In this document: piece by piece, positions 29,083-37,013 of the stretch
Position numbering within the stretch: the first letter of the stretch is position 1
Layout of the letters: each line of letters begins with the position of its first letter
Assembly (NCBI RefSeq): GCF_016745425.1
Contig: NZ_JAERVK010000004.1
Location: 124,001-188,000, forward strand
Length of the DNA: 64,000 nucleotides
Direction of reading: 5' to 3'
Source of the DNA: Candidatus Methylomicrobium oryzae
GTDB taxonomy: Bacteria > Pseudomonadota > Gammaproteobacteria > Methylococcales > Methylomonadaceae
Made by a program: the position numbers and the translations under genes
The notes under the pieces: generated by a model
Told to the model about the DNA's origin: nothing
The model's database searches: none
What the model saw: the letters and a program-made list of their open reading frames with translations, nothing else

Positions 29083-29367
29083 GAGCCTGCATAACAAATT
29101 TCTTTCTTTTTTGACAATGACTTACGCTTGCCGAATTCGCCCGGGCAAAAACCCTAAACACCCCTTTACAAAAAATTTGTTGTATCAGGCGTTTATCTAG
29201 CAATAATGAGAAACTACTTTAAAAATATACAAAGCTTACGCCCTGCCTGGGGAAGAATCCGAGAAGGAAAGAAAAGAAAAGAAACGCCGAGGTAAAAAGC
29301 GATGAAGCAGAAAGGTAAATTTTGACGTTTGGATCGACAGATCACAAACGGTAAAGAAAAGAGGATT

Positions 29368-29766
29368 GAAAGAGCCAGCCTGTAAGCCGGGTTCTGTCTT
29401 GAACAGCCATTCATCTAGGTTGCAAGTTACCCTGCAACTCAAGCAATCTACCCAGGAACCGCGCGGGCCGCGCGTTTGTCCCTCTATTTGATCTTGCTCC
29501 GGGCGGGGTTTTCCCTGCCGCCTCTGTTACCAGAGACGCGGTGCGCTCTTACCGCACCTTTTCACCCTTACCCTGCACCTAAATTTCCTGAAAAAACGGA
29601 GCGCTCCATTTCTTCAGGTAATTTAGGTGCAGGGCGGTATATTTTCTGTGGCACTTTCCGTAGGCTCGCGCCTCCCAGGCGTTACCTGGCGCCCTGCCCT
29701 ATGGAGCCCGGACTTTCCTCTGTCTTATCATTACGATAAAACAGCGACTGCTCAGCCGACTCTTTC
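29368..29766 (-). ncRNA. rnpB: RNase P RNA, type A, with an extended hairpin
   Basis: Catalytic RNA of RNase P, which removes 5' leaders from tRNA precursors. On the minus strand the 5' part contains GAGGAAAGUCCGGGCUCC (conserved CR-I/P3-P4 region), then GGUAACGCC, AAGGGUGAAAAGGUGCGG and GUAAGAGCGCACC (P10-P12 region); the 3' part contains CCUAGAUGAAUGGCUG and ACAGAACCCGGCUUA (CR-V and P4 partner). GAAAGAG at the 5' end pairs with CUCUUUC at the 3' end as P1. Ends are placed by the P1 helix and may be off by a few bases. It lies 54 bp after rsmI, between rsmI and mraZ as in Pseudomonas. A long additional stem (29571-29634) sits in the P12 position. Confidence 0.96.
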
Positions 29767-29820
29767 AATCTGTATAGTCTATCATAGTTTCGCAGTGATC
29801 GCCGAACGGAAATTGCCCGC

Positions 29821-30684
29821 TTATTCATCATGCCCCTCCCCATGCTGAAGCCTCAGGGCCGCCTGATAGAGCGTTTTTTTGCGCGCCCCGGTAATCTCGA
29901 CTGCCAGCGCGACGGCGGTTTTGATCGGGCATTCTTTCAGCAAACTCCCAAGCACTCTTTCCTGTTCGACCGTCAGCGCCACCGGTCGATCCGCTTTCGG
30001 CACACCTTCAACGAGGATCACGAATTCCCCTTTCTGCATATTCCGATCGGCTTCGACCAGCGCCGCCGCTTCGGACAGCGTCGTTTTGACAATCGTTTCG
30101 TGCAATTTGGTCAGCTCGCGGGCGATAACGATCCGACGCTCCGACGGCAATACCTCTTTCATATCCTGCAAGGATGCCAGCACCCGGTGGCAGGACTCGT
30201 AAAAAATCCAGGTGTCCGGAGAATCGGCTTTTGCCTTGAAAAAAGATTTTCTTTCCGAAGACGTCCTCGGCGCGAAACCTTCGAAAGAAAACCGGGAGGT
30301 CGGCAGTCCGGCCGCGGACAGAGCCGCAATCAGCGCACAGGCACCCGGCAGCGGCGACACCTCGATCTCGGCATCCCGAGCCGCCTGCACCAACGGCATA
30401 CCGGGATCGCTGACCAGCGGCGTCCCGGCATCGGAAACCAGCGCAATCGACAGGCCATCCCGAAGTTTTTCCAGCAAATCGGCCGCGGCGCGCTCTTCAT
30501 TATGCTGATGCAGCGAGACGACTTTCCGGTTGATGCCGTAATGCTGCAGCAAGGCTTTGATATGCCGTGTATCCTCGGCGGCGATCAGATCGACCTGCTT
30601 GAGCGTTTCCACCGCCCGGTAACTGATATCGCCGAGGTTCCCTATCGGGGTCGCCACCACATACAATTTGCCGCATTCGCTCAT
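29821..30684 (-). CDS. rsmI: 16S rRNA (cytidine(1402)-2'-O)-methyltransferase
   Basis: SAM-dependent (tetrapyrrole methylase fold) enzyme that 2'-O-methylates C1402 of 16S rRNA. 287 residues. Signatures: LYVVATPIGNLGDIS, AAEDTRH, SDAGTPLVSDPG and LPGACALIAALSAAGLP; the C-terminal small domain is complete. It reads toward rnpB and is divergent from yraN across 138 bp. Together with rsmH it completes the m4Cm modification. Confidence 0.96.
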   Translation of the reverse strand: MSECGKLYVVATPIGNLGDISYRAVETLKQVDLIAAEDTRHIKALLQHYGINRKVVSLHQHNEERAAADLLEKLRDGLSIALVSDAGTPLVSDPGMPLVQAARDAEIEVSPLPGACALIAALSAAGLPTSRFSFEGFAPRTSSERKSFFKAKADSPDTWIFYESCHRVLASLQDMKEVLPSERRIVIARELTKLHETIVKTTLSEAAALVEADRNMQKGEFVILVEGVPKADRPVALTVEQERVLGSLLKECPIKTAVALAVEITGARKKTLYQAALRLQHGEGHDE

Positions 30685-30762
30685 TATCCATTCGCCTCAA
30701 AAAGCGCTCGCAAGACAGTTACGAAAAACTATGCCAAAATCCTCCGACCCTCGAGCAAGCGC

Positions 30763-30792
30763 TTGTTAACCGTCAAATCAGGCAATTATAAC
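30763..30792 (+). promoter_or_regulatory. Candidate promoter of yraN-diaA
   Basis: TTGTTA (30763-30768) and TATAAC (30787-30792) are separated by 18 bases, 31 bp upstream of the yraN ATG in the region divergent from rsmI. Match to sigma-70 consensus is moderate. Confidence 0.35.
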
Positions 30793-30822
30793 CCGGCCAA
30801 CCTTCAGGAATCTTTTTTCTCT

Positions 30823-31221
30823 ATGAAGAACGATCCATTCAACCTGCTAAACCTGCTAGCCAAAATCCCAGAGAAAGCACCCCACCTTTTGCGCGGCGAC
30901 GCGGCGGAAGAAAAAGCCCGTCAATTTCTGATCGGCAAAGGGCTGACATCGATATACCGGAACTTTCGCTGCAAGCAGGGCGAGCTCGACCTGATCATGC
31001 AGGACGGGAAAGTTTTGGTGATCGTAGAAGTCAGATTCCGCAAATCCGGCCGTTACGGAAGCGCCGCGGAAAGCATTACCCGCACCAAGCAATCGCGTAT
31101 AATAGCCGCAACCCAGGTTTATTTAACCCAGCAAAAACTCGACTGCCCGGTCCGCTTCGACGTGGTAGCGATCACGGGAAACGGCGGCATCGACTGGATA
31201 ACCCATGCTTTTTCAGCGTAA
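30823..31221 (+). CDS. yraN: YraN/UPF0102-family nuclease-fold protein
   Basis: A 132-residue protein with a predicted PD-(D/E)XK-like fold (Holliday-junction-resolvase-like); the cellular role is not established. Motifs: GDAAEEKARQFL near residue 25, YRNFRCKQGELDLIMQDG and VIVEVRFRKSGRYGS, which carry the acidic and basic residues conserved in UPF0102. The ATG at 30823 is used because the conserved part begins shortly after; the frame is open further upstream but there it merely mirrors rsmI. In many gammaproteobacteria lpoA lies between rsmI and yraN; here it is absent. Confidence 0.9.
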   Translation: MKNDPFNLLNLLAKIPEKAPHLLRGDAAEEKARQFLIGKGLTSIYRNFRCKQGELDLIMQDGKVLVIVEVRFRKSGRYGSAAESITRTKQSRIIAATQVYLTQQKLDCPVRFDVVAITGNGGIDWITHAFSA

Positions 31222-31232
31222 AACGAACGGAC

Positions 31233-31820
31233 ATGAGTTTGCAAGAACGCGTCATCAATCATTTCACGAACAGCATCCAGACCCAACAGGAAGCCGTGGT
31301 CAATCTGTCCGAACTGATCGGCTTTGCTTCACAGCGCCTCGTTCATGCCCTGCTCAACGACAAGAAAATCATCGCCTGCGGCAACGGCGGATCGGCGAAC
31401 AACGCGCAGTTGCTGGTCGCCTCGCTGATCAATCGCTATGAGCGCGACCGCCCTTCGCTGCCCGCGATTGCGCTGGGCACCGGCATGACTATGCTGACCG
31501 CCATCGCGAACGACATGCAGTACGACGATATTTTCGCGAAACCGCTCCGGGCGCTCGGGCAGAGCGGAGATATTCTGGTTGTGTATACGATCGGCGGGCA
31601 TTCCGCGAATATATTGAAAGCGGTCAACAGCGCCCACGATAAGGACATTTCGGTGATCGCGCTGACCGGCCAGGAAGGCGGCAGCATCGCCCCGTTATTG
31701 CATGAAAACGATCTGGAACTCCGCGTACCGTCAAATTCGGCCGCCCACGTTCTGGAAACGCATCTGATGATTACGCACTGCTTGTGCGACCTGATCGACT
31801 ACCAGATCTTCGGCGGTTGA
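31233..31820 (+). CDS. diaA: SIS-domain protein, DiaA-like (phosphoheptose isomerase family)
   Basis: 195 residues with the SIS fold: ACGNGGSANNAQLLVASLINRYERDRPSLPAIAL is the phosphosugar loop region and is followed by GDILVVYTIGGHSANILKAV. Adjacent yraN and divergent rsmI are the standard neighbours of diaA, whose E. coli product binds DnaA and helps timely replication initiation. GmhA, the sedoheptulose-7-phosphate isomerase of the same family, is the alternative; context favours DiaA. It starts 11 bp after yraN. Confidence 0.85.
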   Translation: MSLQERVINHFTNSIQTQQEAVVNLSELIGFASQRLVHALLNDKKIIACGNGGSANNAQLLVASLINRYERDRPSLPAIALGTGMTMLTAIANDMQYDDIFAKPLRALGQSGDILVVYTIGGHSANILKAVNSAHDKDISVIALTGQEGGSIAPLLHENDLELRVPSNSAAHVLETHLMITHCLCDLIDYQIFGG

Positions 31821-31829
31821 TCCGGCGGG

Positions 31830-32483
31830 CTACCGGGTCCCAAACACCACGATCGTCTTTCCGTGGGCAGTGATCAATTTTTTTTCCTCCAGCTCCTTCA
31901 GGACGCGCCCCGCCATTTCCCGGGAACAGCCGACCAGCCGGCCGATTTCCTGCCGGGTGATATGCAGCTGCATCCCGTCCGGATGGGTGAGCGCATCGGG
32001 CTGCTTGCTTAAATCGAGCAGCGTTCTGGCGATGCGGCCTTCCACATCCATAAAAGCTAAATCACAGAACCTGCGGCTGGTCATCAACAACCTCGACGCC
32101 AATTGATCGCCGAGCATATATAGCAGATCGGACGCATAGGCCAGCAATTCCTTTTTCAATACCTGCCTGAAACGGTCATAACCGATTTCGGCCAATTCGC
32201 AGGGACTCCGCGTTTTCACGCTCACCTTGCGCACTTCCGTCCCTTTGAATACCCCGACCTCGCCGATGAATTCATTCTTATTCAGATATGCCAGAATGAT
32301 CTCCTGATTTCCCTCTTCGTCTTCGGCAAAAATACTGACCGAACCTTCAATGATGAAATAGAGCCGGTCGCCAACATCGCCAGGCCTGATCACGGTCGCT
32401 TTGGCCGGATATTTTTTTCTATGGCATAAGTGCAGGAATGCGTTCAGGGCTTCCTGATTGATTGCTGGCGCGTTTTTTAACAT
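31830..32483 (-). CDS. Crp/Fnr-family regulator, Crp-Vfr-Clp group
   Basis: About 217 residues from the ATG at 32483, chosen because GGGGAG lies four bases upstream. N-terminal cyclic-nucleotide-binding barrel with RPGDVGDRLYFIIEGSV and FIGEVGVF, dimerisation helix, and a winged HTH almost identical to E. coli CRP (RQEIGRLVGCSREMAGR), keeping the Arg-Glu-Arg residues that read TGTGA half-sites. In the ligand pocket Gly71, Glu72, Arg82 and the Thr127-Ser128 pair of CRP are conserved, but Ser83 is replaced by Lys. The stretch VRKVSVKTRSPCELAEI resembles Xanthomonas Clp, a c-di-GMP-responsive relative, so the ligand is uncertain. It converges on diaA with 9 bp between. Confidence 0.88.
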   Translation of the reverse strand: MLKNAPAINQEALNAFLHLCHRKKYPAKATVIRPGDVGDRLYFIIEGSVSIFAEDEEGNQEIILAYLNKNEFIGEVGVFKGTEVRKVSVKTRSPCELAEIGYDRFRQVLKKELLAYASDLLYMLGDQLASRLLMTSRRFCDLAFMDVEGRIARTLLDLSKQPDALTHPDGMQLHITRQEIGRLVGCSREMAGRVLKELEEKKLITAHGKTIVVFGTR

Positions 32484-32654
32484 AATGCTCCCCACGAATG
32501 ATCCTAACCAGAAGTATTTTTGGCTGCATCGAGTTTAGCAAAAAAACCGCATCGCCTCGGATAGAGCCTCTATATTTTTATTTTTCTCCGATTTTCTCGG
32601 AACTTAGGACGAAATAACGACTGTTCCGAATTCCGCCGAAGTCCGGTAAAATCG

Positions 32655-33698
32655 TTAATCCTTTCCGGACAGACACGCAACCGCGGCCGCCGGCGCACAA
32701 TCAGCCGCGGACATCCCGTTTTCGTTTGATAATGCCGGAAATAGCGCCGAGAAATCGAGATAAGACTTTCCCATCGACTCGGCCAACTGCCTCACCAGAA
32801 AACGTCCAATACCCGCACCGATGAAAGGGCCGGAGCCGGAGAGAGCGCTTCGAGCTAACTGCCTTTCGCAGCCCTGCCGGATTCTTGATAATTGTTTTTC
32901 GCGCAGATTGTGCGCCAGCTTTTGCCACCGAGGCAATTCGGCAGGATCAAAATCGCAGCCGATCATCCGCGACAAGCGCCTGGCGCTGGCGAGTACCGAC
33001 TTCTCGCCACCGTCCGCCGTATCCGACTGATCGTGCACTTCGTCCAGCTCGCCGGTTAGCCGGTACACATCGGCCGCGGTCGCGAAATATTCGGCCATCA
33101 GGCCGACTTCCCTTCCCTGATCCTCGACGCATTCGGCGAGCGCCATCACGGCGGTTCTGACAATGCCGGTATAAACCAGTTCTTGCGTCGCCAAACGTTC
33201 ATAATCGCTATAGCCTTCCGCGGCTACCTGCCCGCGATCGAGCAGCAGAATATCGGTAGTAGTGCTGCCGATGTCGACAAACAGGCCGCTGCCGACTTTT
33301 CGCGCCGCATAGCTTGCGCTGGCCAGCCAGTTAGCAGAGGCTATCGCCGCATATTGGTTATGCTTGACTACTGATGCCTCCAGAAAACCCAGCCTACCGG
33401 CATAAACCAAAAGCTCACCCTTTGGCAGTAGCTCGACCATCGTGGCGAGGATCGTTTTAACTCCGTCGTCGCGGCCTGCAAACAAATCGACCAATTCGCC
33501 GGTCATCGTGATCGCGTGGCGATAAGAAGATACCGGCAATTCACTTAGAATCGCCTCAACCGCAAAACGGAGTTTGTCCACTCCCTGCCATAACGGACAC
33601 GGTTTTTGAAGAACCGCGGTCAACTCGCCGCGACCGTTCATCGCGGCAGCCTTGACATGCGCCCCGCCGATATCCCAGCCGATCATCTCATTCATCAT
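32655..33698 (-). CDS. MfnF-like hydantoinase/oxoprolinase-family protein (H4MPT/methylofuran-linked)
   Basis: 347 residues of the ASKHA-type hydantoinase/oxoprolinase superfamily: GWDIGGAHVKAA at the N-terminus (phosphate loop), VGSGLFVDIGSTTTDILLL in the middle and GPFIGAGIGRFLVRQLA near the C-terminus. This is the family found in all H4MPT-dependent C1 islands ('orfY'); the archaeal homologue MfnF joins the furan amine and tyramine-glutamate parts of methanofuran. Here the likely product is a methylofuran intermediate, the cofactor of the formyltransferase/hydrolase complex. It follows the mfnD-like gene by 7 bp, a likely two-gene operon. Confidence 0.82.
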   Translation of the reverse strand: MMNEMIGWDIGGAHVKAAAMNGRGELTAVLQKPCPLWQGVDKLRFAVEAILSELPVSSYRHAITMTGELVDLFAGRDDGVKTILATMVELLPKGELLVYAGRLGFLEASVVKHNQYAAIASANWLASASYAARKVGSGLFVDIGSTTTDILLLDRGQVAAEGYSDYERLATQELVYTGIVRTAVMALAECVEDQGREVGLMAEYFATAADVYRLTGELDEVHDQSDTADGGEKSVLASARRLSRMIGCDFDPAELPRWQKLAHNLREKQLSRIRQGCERQLARSALSGSGPFIGAGIGRFLVRQLAESMGKSYLDFSALFPALSNENGMSAADCAPAAAVACLSGKD

Positions 33699-33705
33699 TT
33701 ATCTT

Positions 33706-34686
33706 TTATTTGATTTGAACAGTTACCGTTTTATTTGCGCTAGGCCGGATCACGGGATCGCCCTGCAATAACTGCAACACCAACGCGGCAACATTGACAC
33801 CCAAAGCATCGCTCAAACCTGCGAAAGAAGAAGTCAGCCGCGGATTGACTTCCAGAACCAGCACTTGGTCGGCCGTTTCGATCAGGTCGATGCCGGCATA
33901 ACCCCACAGCCCAGGCATCGCTTTGGCCAAATGGCCAACCAGATTTCGATAAGAACTTAGATCATCCCGATAATTGACCTGAATGGCTGCCAGCCGATAC
34001 TGATTATCCACCATATCGAACTCCTGCCGATTGACCGACAGCAGCCAGGCCCGCCCGCTTTTGAATAAGCAGGACAGGCTGGTCTTCTCGCCGTACAGAT
34101 GAGGCTGAATGATGTAGCTTCCTGTTCCTTGCAAGTACTCGACGGTCCGCTCGAATTCCTCGGCATCGCGGATCAGGCAGCTGCCGCCGCCCGCTCCGTC
34201 GACCGGCTTGACAATCGATTCCCCCTGAAAAACGGAAACCTTTTCCAGACGGCAGGTGTGGACGGCCGGAATTTGCCGGCACAGCAAACACCGGTAAGTC
34301 TCGTATTTATCCCCCGCCAACCGCACGGCTTCGGAGCCGGACCCCAGAAGCGTTCTGCCGAGCCTTTCAACCGCGTTAGACAGCGAAAACAAGATTCCTT
34401 CGAACTCCGGTGCAATCGGCCAGACCGCATCATGCTGCTCAACCAGCTGCTCGAACCGGATAAAACAGTCGTCTTGGCGGCCAATCAAGACCGTCCGAAC
34501 ATTTGGCGGCACCACCACCTCTGCTAGGCGCACATCGAGCATCACGGTAACCGCTAGGCCCGGAATTTCCCTCAGGCCTTCGAGCAAAGCCTTCAGCATC
34601 AACAGACCTTCGCGCGCCAGCGAATCGGGCAGCTCTTCCCGATTACAGCCGCCGCCACTGATGTATTCGAATACCAGAATCTTCAC
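33706..34686 (-). CDS. ATP-grasp ligase, MfnD-like (tyramine--L-glutamate ligase type)
   Basis: 326 residues with an ATP-grasp fold: LAGDKYETYRCLL, SIVKPVDGAGGGSCLI (ATP-binding Lys and Gly-rich loop) and LVLEVNPRLTSSFAGL (metal ligands Glu and Asn). The N-terminus FEYISGGG is typical of the methanofuran-linked group. The archaeal MfnD ligates glutamate to tyramine; methylotroph homologues beside mfnF-like genes are presumed to do the same for methylofuran. No decarboxylase (MfnA) lies in this window. It is divergent from the HisA-like gene across 121 bp. Confidence 0.75.
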   Translation of the reverse strand: MKILVFEYISGGGCNREELPDSLAREGLLMLKALLEGLREIPGLAVTVMLDVRLAEVVVPPNVRTVLIGRQDDCFIRFEQLVEQHDAVWPIAPEFEGILFSLSNAVERLGRTLLGSGSEAVRLAGDKYETYRCLLCRQIPAVHTCRLEKVSVFQGESIVKPVDGAGGGSCLIRDAEEFERTVEYLQGTGSYIIQPHLYGEKTSLSCLFKSGRAWLLSVNRQEFDMVDNQYRLAAIQVNYRDDLSSYRNLVGHLAKAMPGLWGYAGIDLIETADQVLVLEVNPRLTSSFAGLSDALGVNVAALVLQLLQGDPVIRPSANKTVTVQIK

Positions 34687-34807
34687 GTCCCCTTAACCCC
34701 ACCGGCATCCTTGTATTAGCACAGCATCCAAGGAGACTTCGGCGCCTCCAAAGGGAATATTGTATCATTGCCGCCATACACCTTACTCAGATGGAGCCTT
34801 TGAGTTC

Positions 34808-35491
34808 ATGCAAGTCATTCCGGTCATCGATTTGAAAGGCGGAACCGTCGTCCATGCCAAACAAGGCAGGCGCGACGCCTACCGGCCGATCCATACCGTA
34901 CTGTGCCCTTCGGCAGACATCTTCGACGTGATTGGAGCTTATCTGGCATTATACGATTTCCGGACTTTTTATATTGCCGACCTGGATGCGCTGGAGGGAA
35001 AAGGCAACCATGAGGAATTGATCCATGCCGCAGCCGAACGCTTCCCGAACCGAAATTTTTGGCTCGATCGCGGCTTGCCCCTTTCAGCCTCGGCTTCACG
35101 ACGGCCGTCAAACCTCAAAACGGTGCTGGGAAGCGAATCGTTTCGGGCCGAAACGCTAAGCCTGCTGGATATCTACGCCAAAGATTTCGTTTTATCGCTG
35201 GATTTCAGGGGCAAATGGCTGGGTCCGGAGAGCCTGTTTACAAACTCCGAGTATTGGCCGAACGACATCATCATCATGACGCTGGAGCGGGTCGGCAGCG
35301 ACTCCGGCCCCGACATCGAAAAACTGACCGCCTTCCGTAAGACTTATCCCGGCAAAAATTTCATCGCTGCAGGCGGCATCAGAAACCAAGAAGATTTGGC
35401 AGCACTGCAAAAAATCGGAATAAGACAAGCCCTGGTGGCGAGCGCACTGCATTCAGGCGCTATCGGACACGCCGACCTTACCGCCTTTTAG
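34808..35491 (+). CDS. HisA-related TIM-barrel protein (COG1411-type) of the C1 island
   Basis: About 227 residues from the ATG at 34808. The beginning (VIPVIDLKGGTVVHAKQG) and the C-terminal phosphate-binding loops (FIAAGGIRNQEDLAAL, ALVASALHSG) are those of HisA/HisF-type beta-alpha barrels, but the middle departs from true HisA. Proteins of this type occur in methanogens and in methylotrophs with H4MPT genes and have no assigned reaction that I know of. Placement next to fae and opposite mfnD/mfnF-like genes suggests a step in cofactor synthesis. True histidine HisA is the less likely alternative, as no his genes are nearby. Shares a terminator with fae. Confidence 0.75.
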   Translation: MQVIPVIDLKGGTVVHAKQGRRDAYRPIHTVLCPSADIFDVIGAYLALYDFRTFYIADLDALEGKGNHEELIHAAAERFPNRNFWLDRGLPLSASASRRPSNLKTVLGSESFRAETLSLLDIYAKDFVLSLDFRGKWLGPESLFTNSEYWPNDIIIMTLERVGSDSGPDIEKLTAFRKTYPGKNFIAAGGIRNQEDLAALQKIGIRQALVASALHSGAIGHADLTAF

Positions 35492-35493
35492 GC

Positions 35494-35525
35494 AAAAAAA
35501 TACCCCAACAAGTGGGGTATTTTTT
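35494..35525. terminator. Bidirectional intrinsic terminator between the HisA-like gene and fae
   Basis: TACCCC, loop AACAAGT and GGGGTA form the core of a stem flanked by an A-run and a T-run, so it works as a rho-independent terminator in both directions. The converging HisA-like gene and fae end on either side. Confidence 0.88.
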
Positions 35526-35556
35526 GTCAAGCTTATTAACTAAACTTGGATGCCGA

Positions 35557-36066
35557 TTAACCAGCAGCGAATGGATGTTTCGCAGTCGCTTTGCCGGCAA
35601 CAACTTCAGCCGCAGTCGGAGTGCCTGCAACCGCGCGAGCGATCGCTTCTTTGGTTGCTTTATAGTTGTATTCTTGGATTTTCGCGTCGTCCTCAGCCGC
35701 CCAGTGGATGAAAACACCAACGCTGATGAACAGATCGTCAGCCTCATCAGCAGGAATGGTGCCGTCTTCAACACTGTCAGCAACAGCCATTGCTACGCCG
35801 CGTTGCGCTGGGCCAAACATTTGCACGGCTTGTTTTGCACCTTTGATGGTCACTTTGTTGAACATCACAGTCGCAGGCTTAACCATCAGGTTCGGAGCGA
35901 CAACGGCCAACAGGCTGGAGAAGCCGTCTTTGTTGTTGGTCAGGCAGATTGCAAATGCGCTTTCAGCCGCAGAACCTCTTGGTCCCAAGATCAGGTCGAT
36001 ATGCGCAACTTCGTTGCCTTCGCCCACTAAAGATTCACCTACGCACATTTTATTGATTTTAGCCAT
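35557..36066 (-). CDS. fae: Formaldehyde-activating enzyme
   Basis: Catalyses condensation of formaldehyde with tetrahydromethanopterin to methylene-H4MPT, the entry to formaldehyde oxidation in methylotrophs. 169 residues. The N-terminus has [15 protein letters not shown], including the catalytic His, then [12 protein letters not shown] and the conserved [20 protein letters not shown] lies about eight bases before the ATG. The gene is last in the minus-strand C1 operon, but a 95-bp gap from the preceding gene leaves room for its own promoter, which would fit the high expression expected of fae. Confidence 0.97.
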   Translation of the reverse strand: MAKINKMCVGESLVGEGNEVAHIDLILGPRGSAAESAFAICLTNNKDGFSSLLAVVAPNLMVKPATVMFNKVTIKGAKQAVQMFGPAQRGVAMAVADSVEDGTIPADEADDLFISVGVFIHWAAEDDAKIQEYNYKATKEAIARAVAGTPTAAEVVAGKATAKHPFAAG

Positions 36067-36161
36067 GCTTGTTTTCCCCTGTGAAGAAAAAATAAAAATT
36101 AGATAATATGATCACCGCAGTCGGCCGACGTTTGCGATTGACATAGCTAGGCCTAGCGAAA

Positions 36162-37013
36162 TCAAACGCTTGATATATCTTCCAACAATACGGCAAATAA
36201 AGTTGCTACGGTCAGATCAGCCGTCGTACCTGGATTGATTCCCTGCGACTTGAATTCCTGATCTATCTGATAGAGCAACGGTAATGTTTGCTCGGGATTT
36301 TCCGCTCGTTGCAGAGCATCCTCAAGCACAGCCATCCTGGCGACAACCATCCCGGTGTATCGATTACCATATTTCCTTTCAATGTGACTATCGGGAAACC
36401 GGCGCAGCAATCCAACATAAACAGCCAGAGCAGCCCAATTACGACCAATCCTTCCACATATAACATTATAGTATAATTTTGTGGAGAAATCGAATATATC
36501 TTGATACCCTGAACTATATTGAAAAGCTATACGATCCCTCGAAGCCGCTAATTTCATCGCTTCGAGCAGATTCACCGTCGCTTTTTGATGCACATCCTGT
36601 TCGCCGGCATTGCCGAGCCCCCCCGGCGCAGCCAGCGTGATCGCCTTGAAAACCCAGTCGGCATCCTCGATCGTTGTGGACGCCAACACCTGATCCAAAG
36701 CCTGCCTTAAAGTAACCCCTTCGGATTTATCGGCCGCCGCCTGCGCCAGCGGCGCGCACAGCAGCACTATTCCCAGATTGGTGTTGCAGCCGACCGCCTC
36801 CCGCGTGGCTTTCACTGCATAATAGATTTTTTCGCCGAGCGAATAGGCGGGATTGCACAACGGCCCGGAGCTCGCCTCGGCGCTGCGCCTGAAATCGGCC
36901 ACCGTCATGTCATGACCGTCCGCATAAACGCTGACATTGCCCGGCTTGAACGCCTGCAGCTCGATTTCGCAGGCTTCCCGGTACAGGGCTTCGAGCCGCT
37001 CGGGAGCGATCAC
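36162..37013 (-). CDS. Triphosphoribosyl-dephospho-CoA synthase-like protein (CitG family) of the C1 island
   Basis: 283 residues of the CitG/MdcB family: FKPGNVSVYADGHDM near the N-terminus, SSGPLCNPAYSLGEKIYYAV, and CNTNLGIVLLCAPLAQAA, matching the family core. This family member ('orf5') recurs in H4MPT islands of methylotrophs and archaea and is thought to act in dephospho-H4MPT synthesis, perhaps attaching a phosphoribosyl unit. The start overlaps the RimK-like gene as ATGA. The 3' part (roughly 36162-36560) is clearly more AT-rich than the 5' part, which may reflect recombination or relaxed codon choice. Confidence 0.78.
   Translation of the reverse strand: MIAPERLEALYREACEIELQAFKPGNVSVYADGHDMTVADFRRSAEASSGPLCNPAYSLGEKIYYAVKATREAVGCNTNLGIVLLCAPLAQAAADKSEGVTLRQALDQVLASTTIEDADWVFKAITLAAPGGLGNAGEQDVHQKATVNLLEAMKLAASRDRIAFQYSSGYQDIFDFSTKLYYNVICGRIGRNWAALAVYVGLLRRFPDSHIERKYGNRYTGMVVARMAVLEDALQRAENPEQTLPLLYQIDQEFKSQGINPGTTADLTVATLFAVLLEDISSV

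Noticed and set aside
29107-29130. TTGACA on the plus strand in the rnpB-mraZ gap as a promoter
   Set aside because: No -10 element at proper distance and no plus-strand gene downstream; rnpB and mraZ are both on the minus strand.
29830-30822. Upstream extension of the yraN frame over rsmI
   Set aside because: The extension is the mirror of rsmI; yraN conservation begins after the ATG at 30823.
34808-35491. Histidine biosynthesis gene hisA
   Set aside because: Only the barrel's first strand and phosphate loops match; the middle differs from hisA, and no his genes are nearby while C1 genes surround it.
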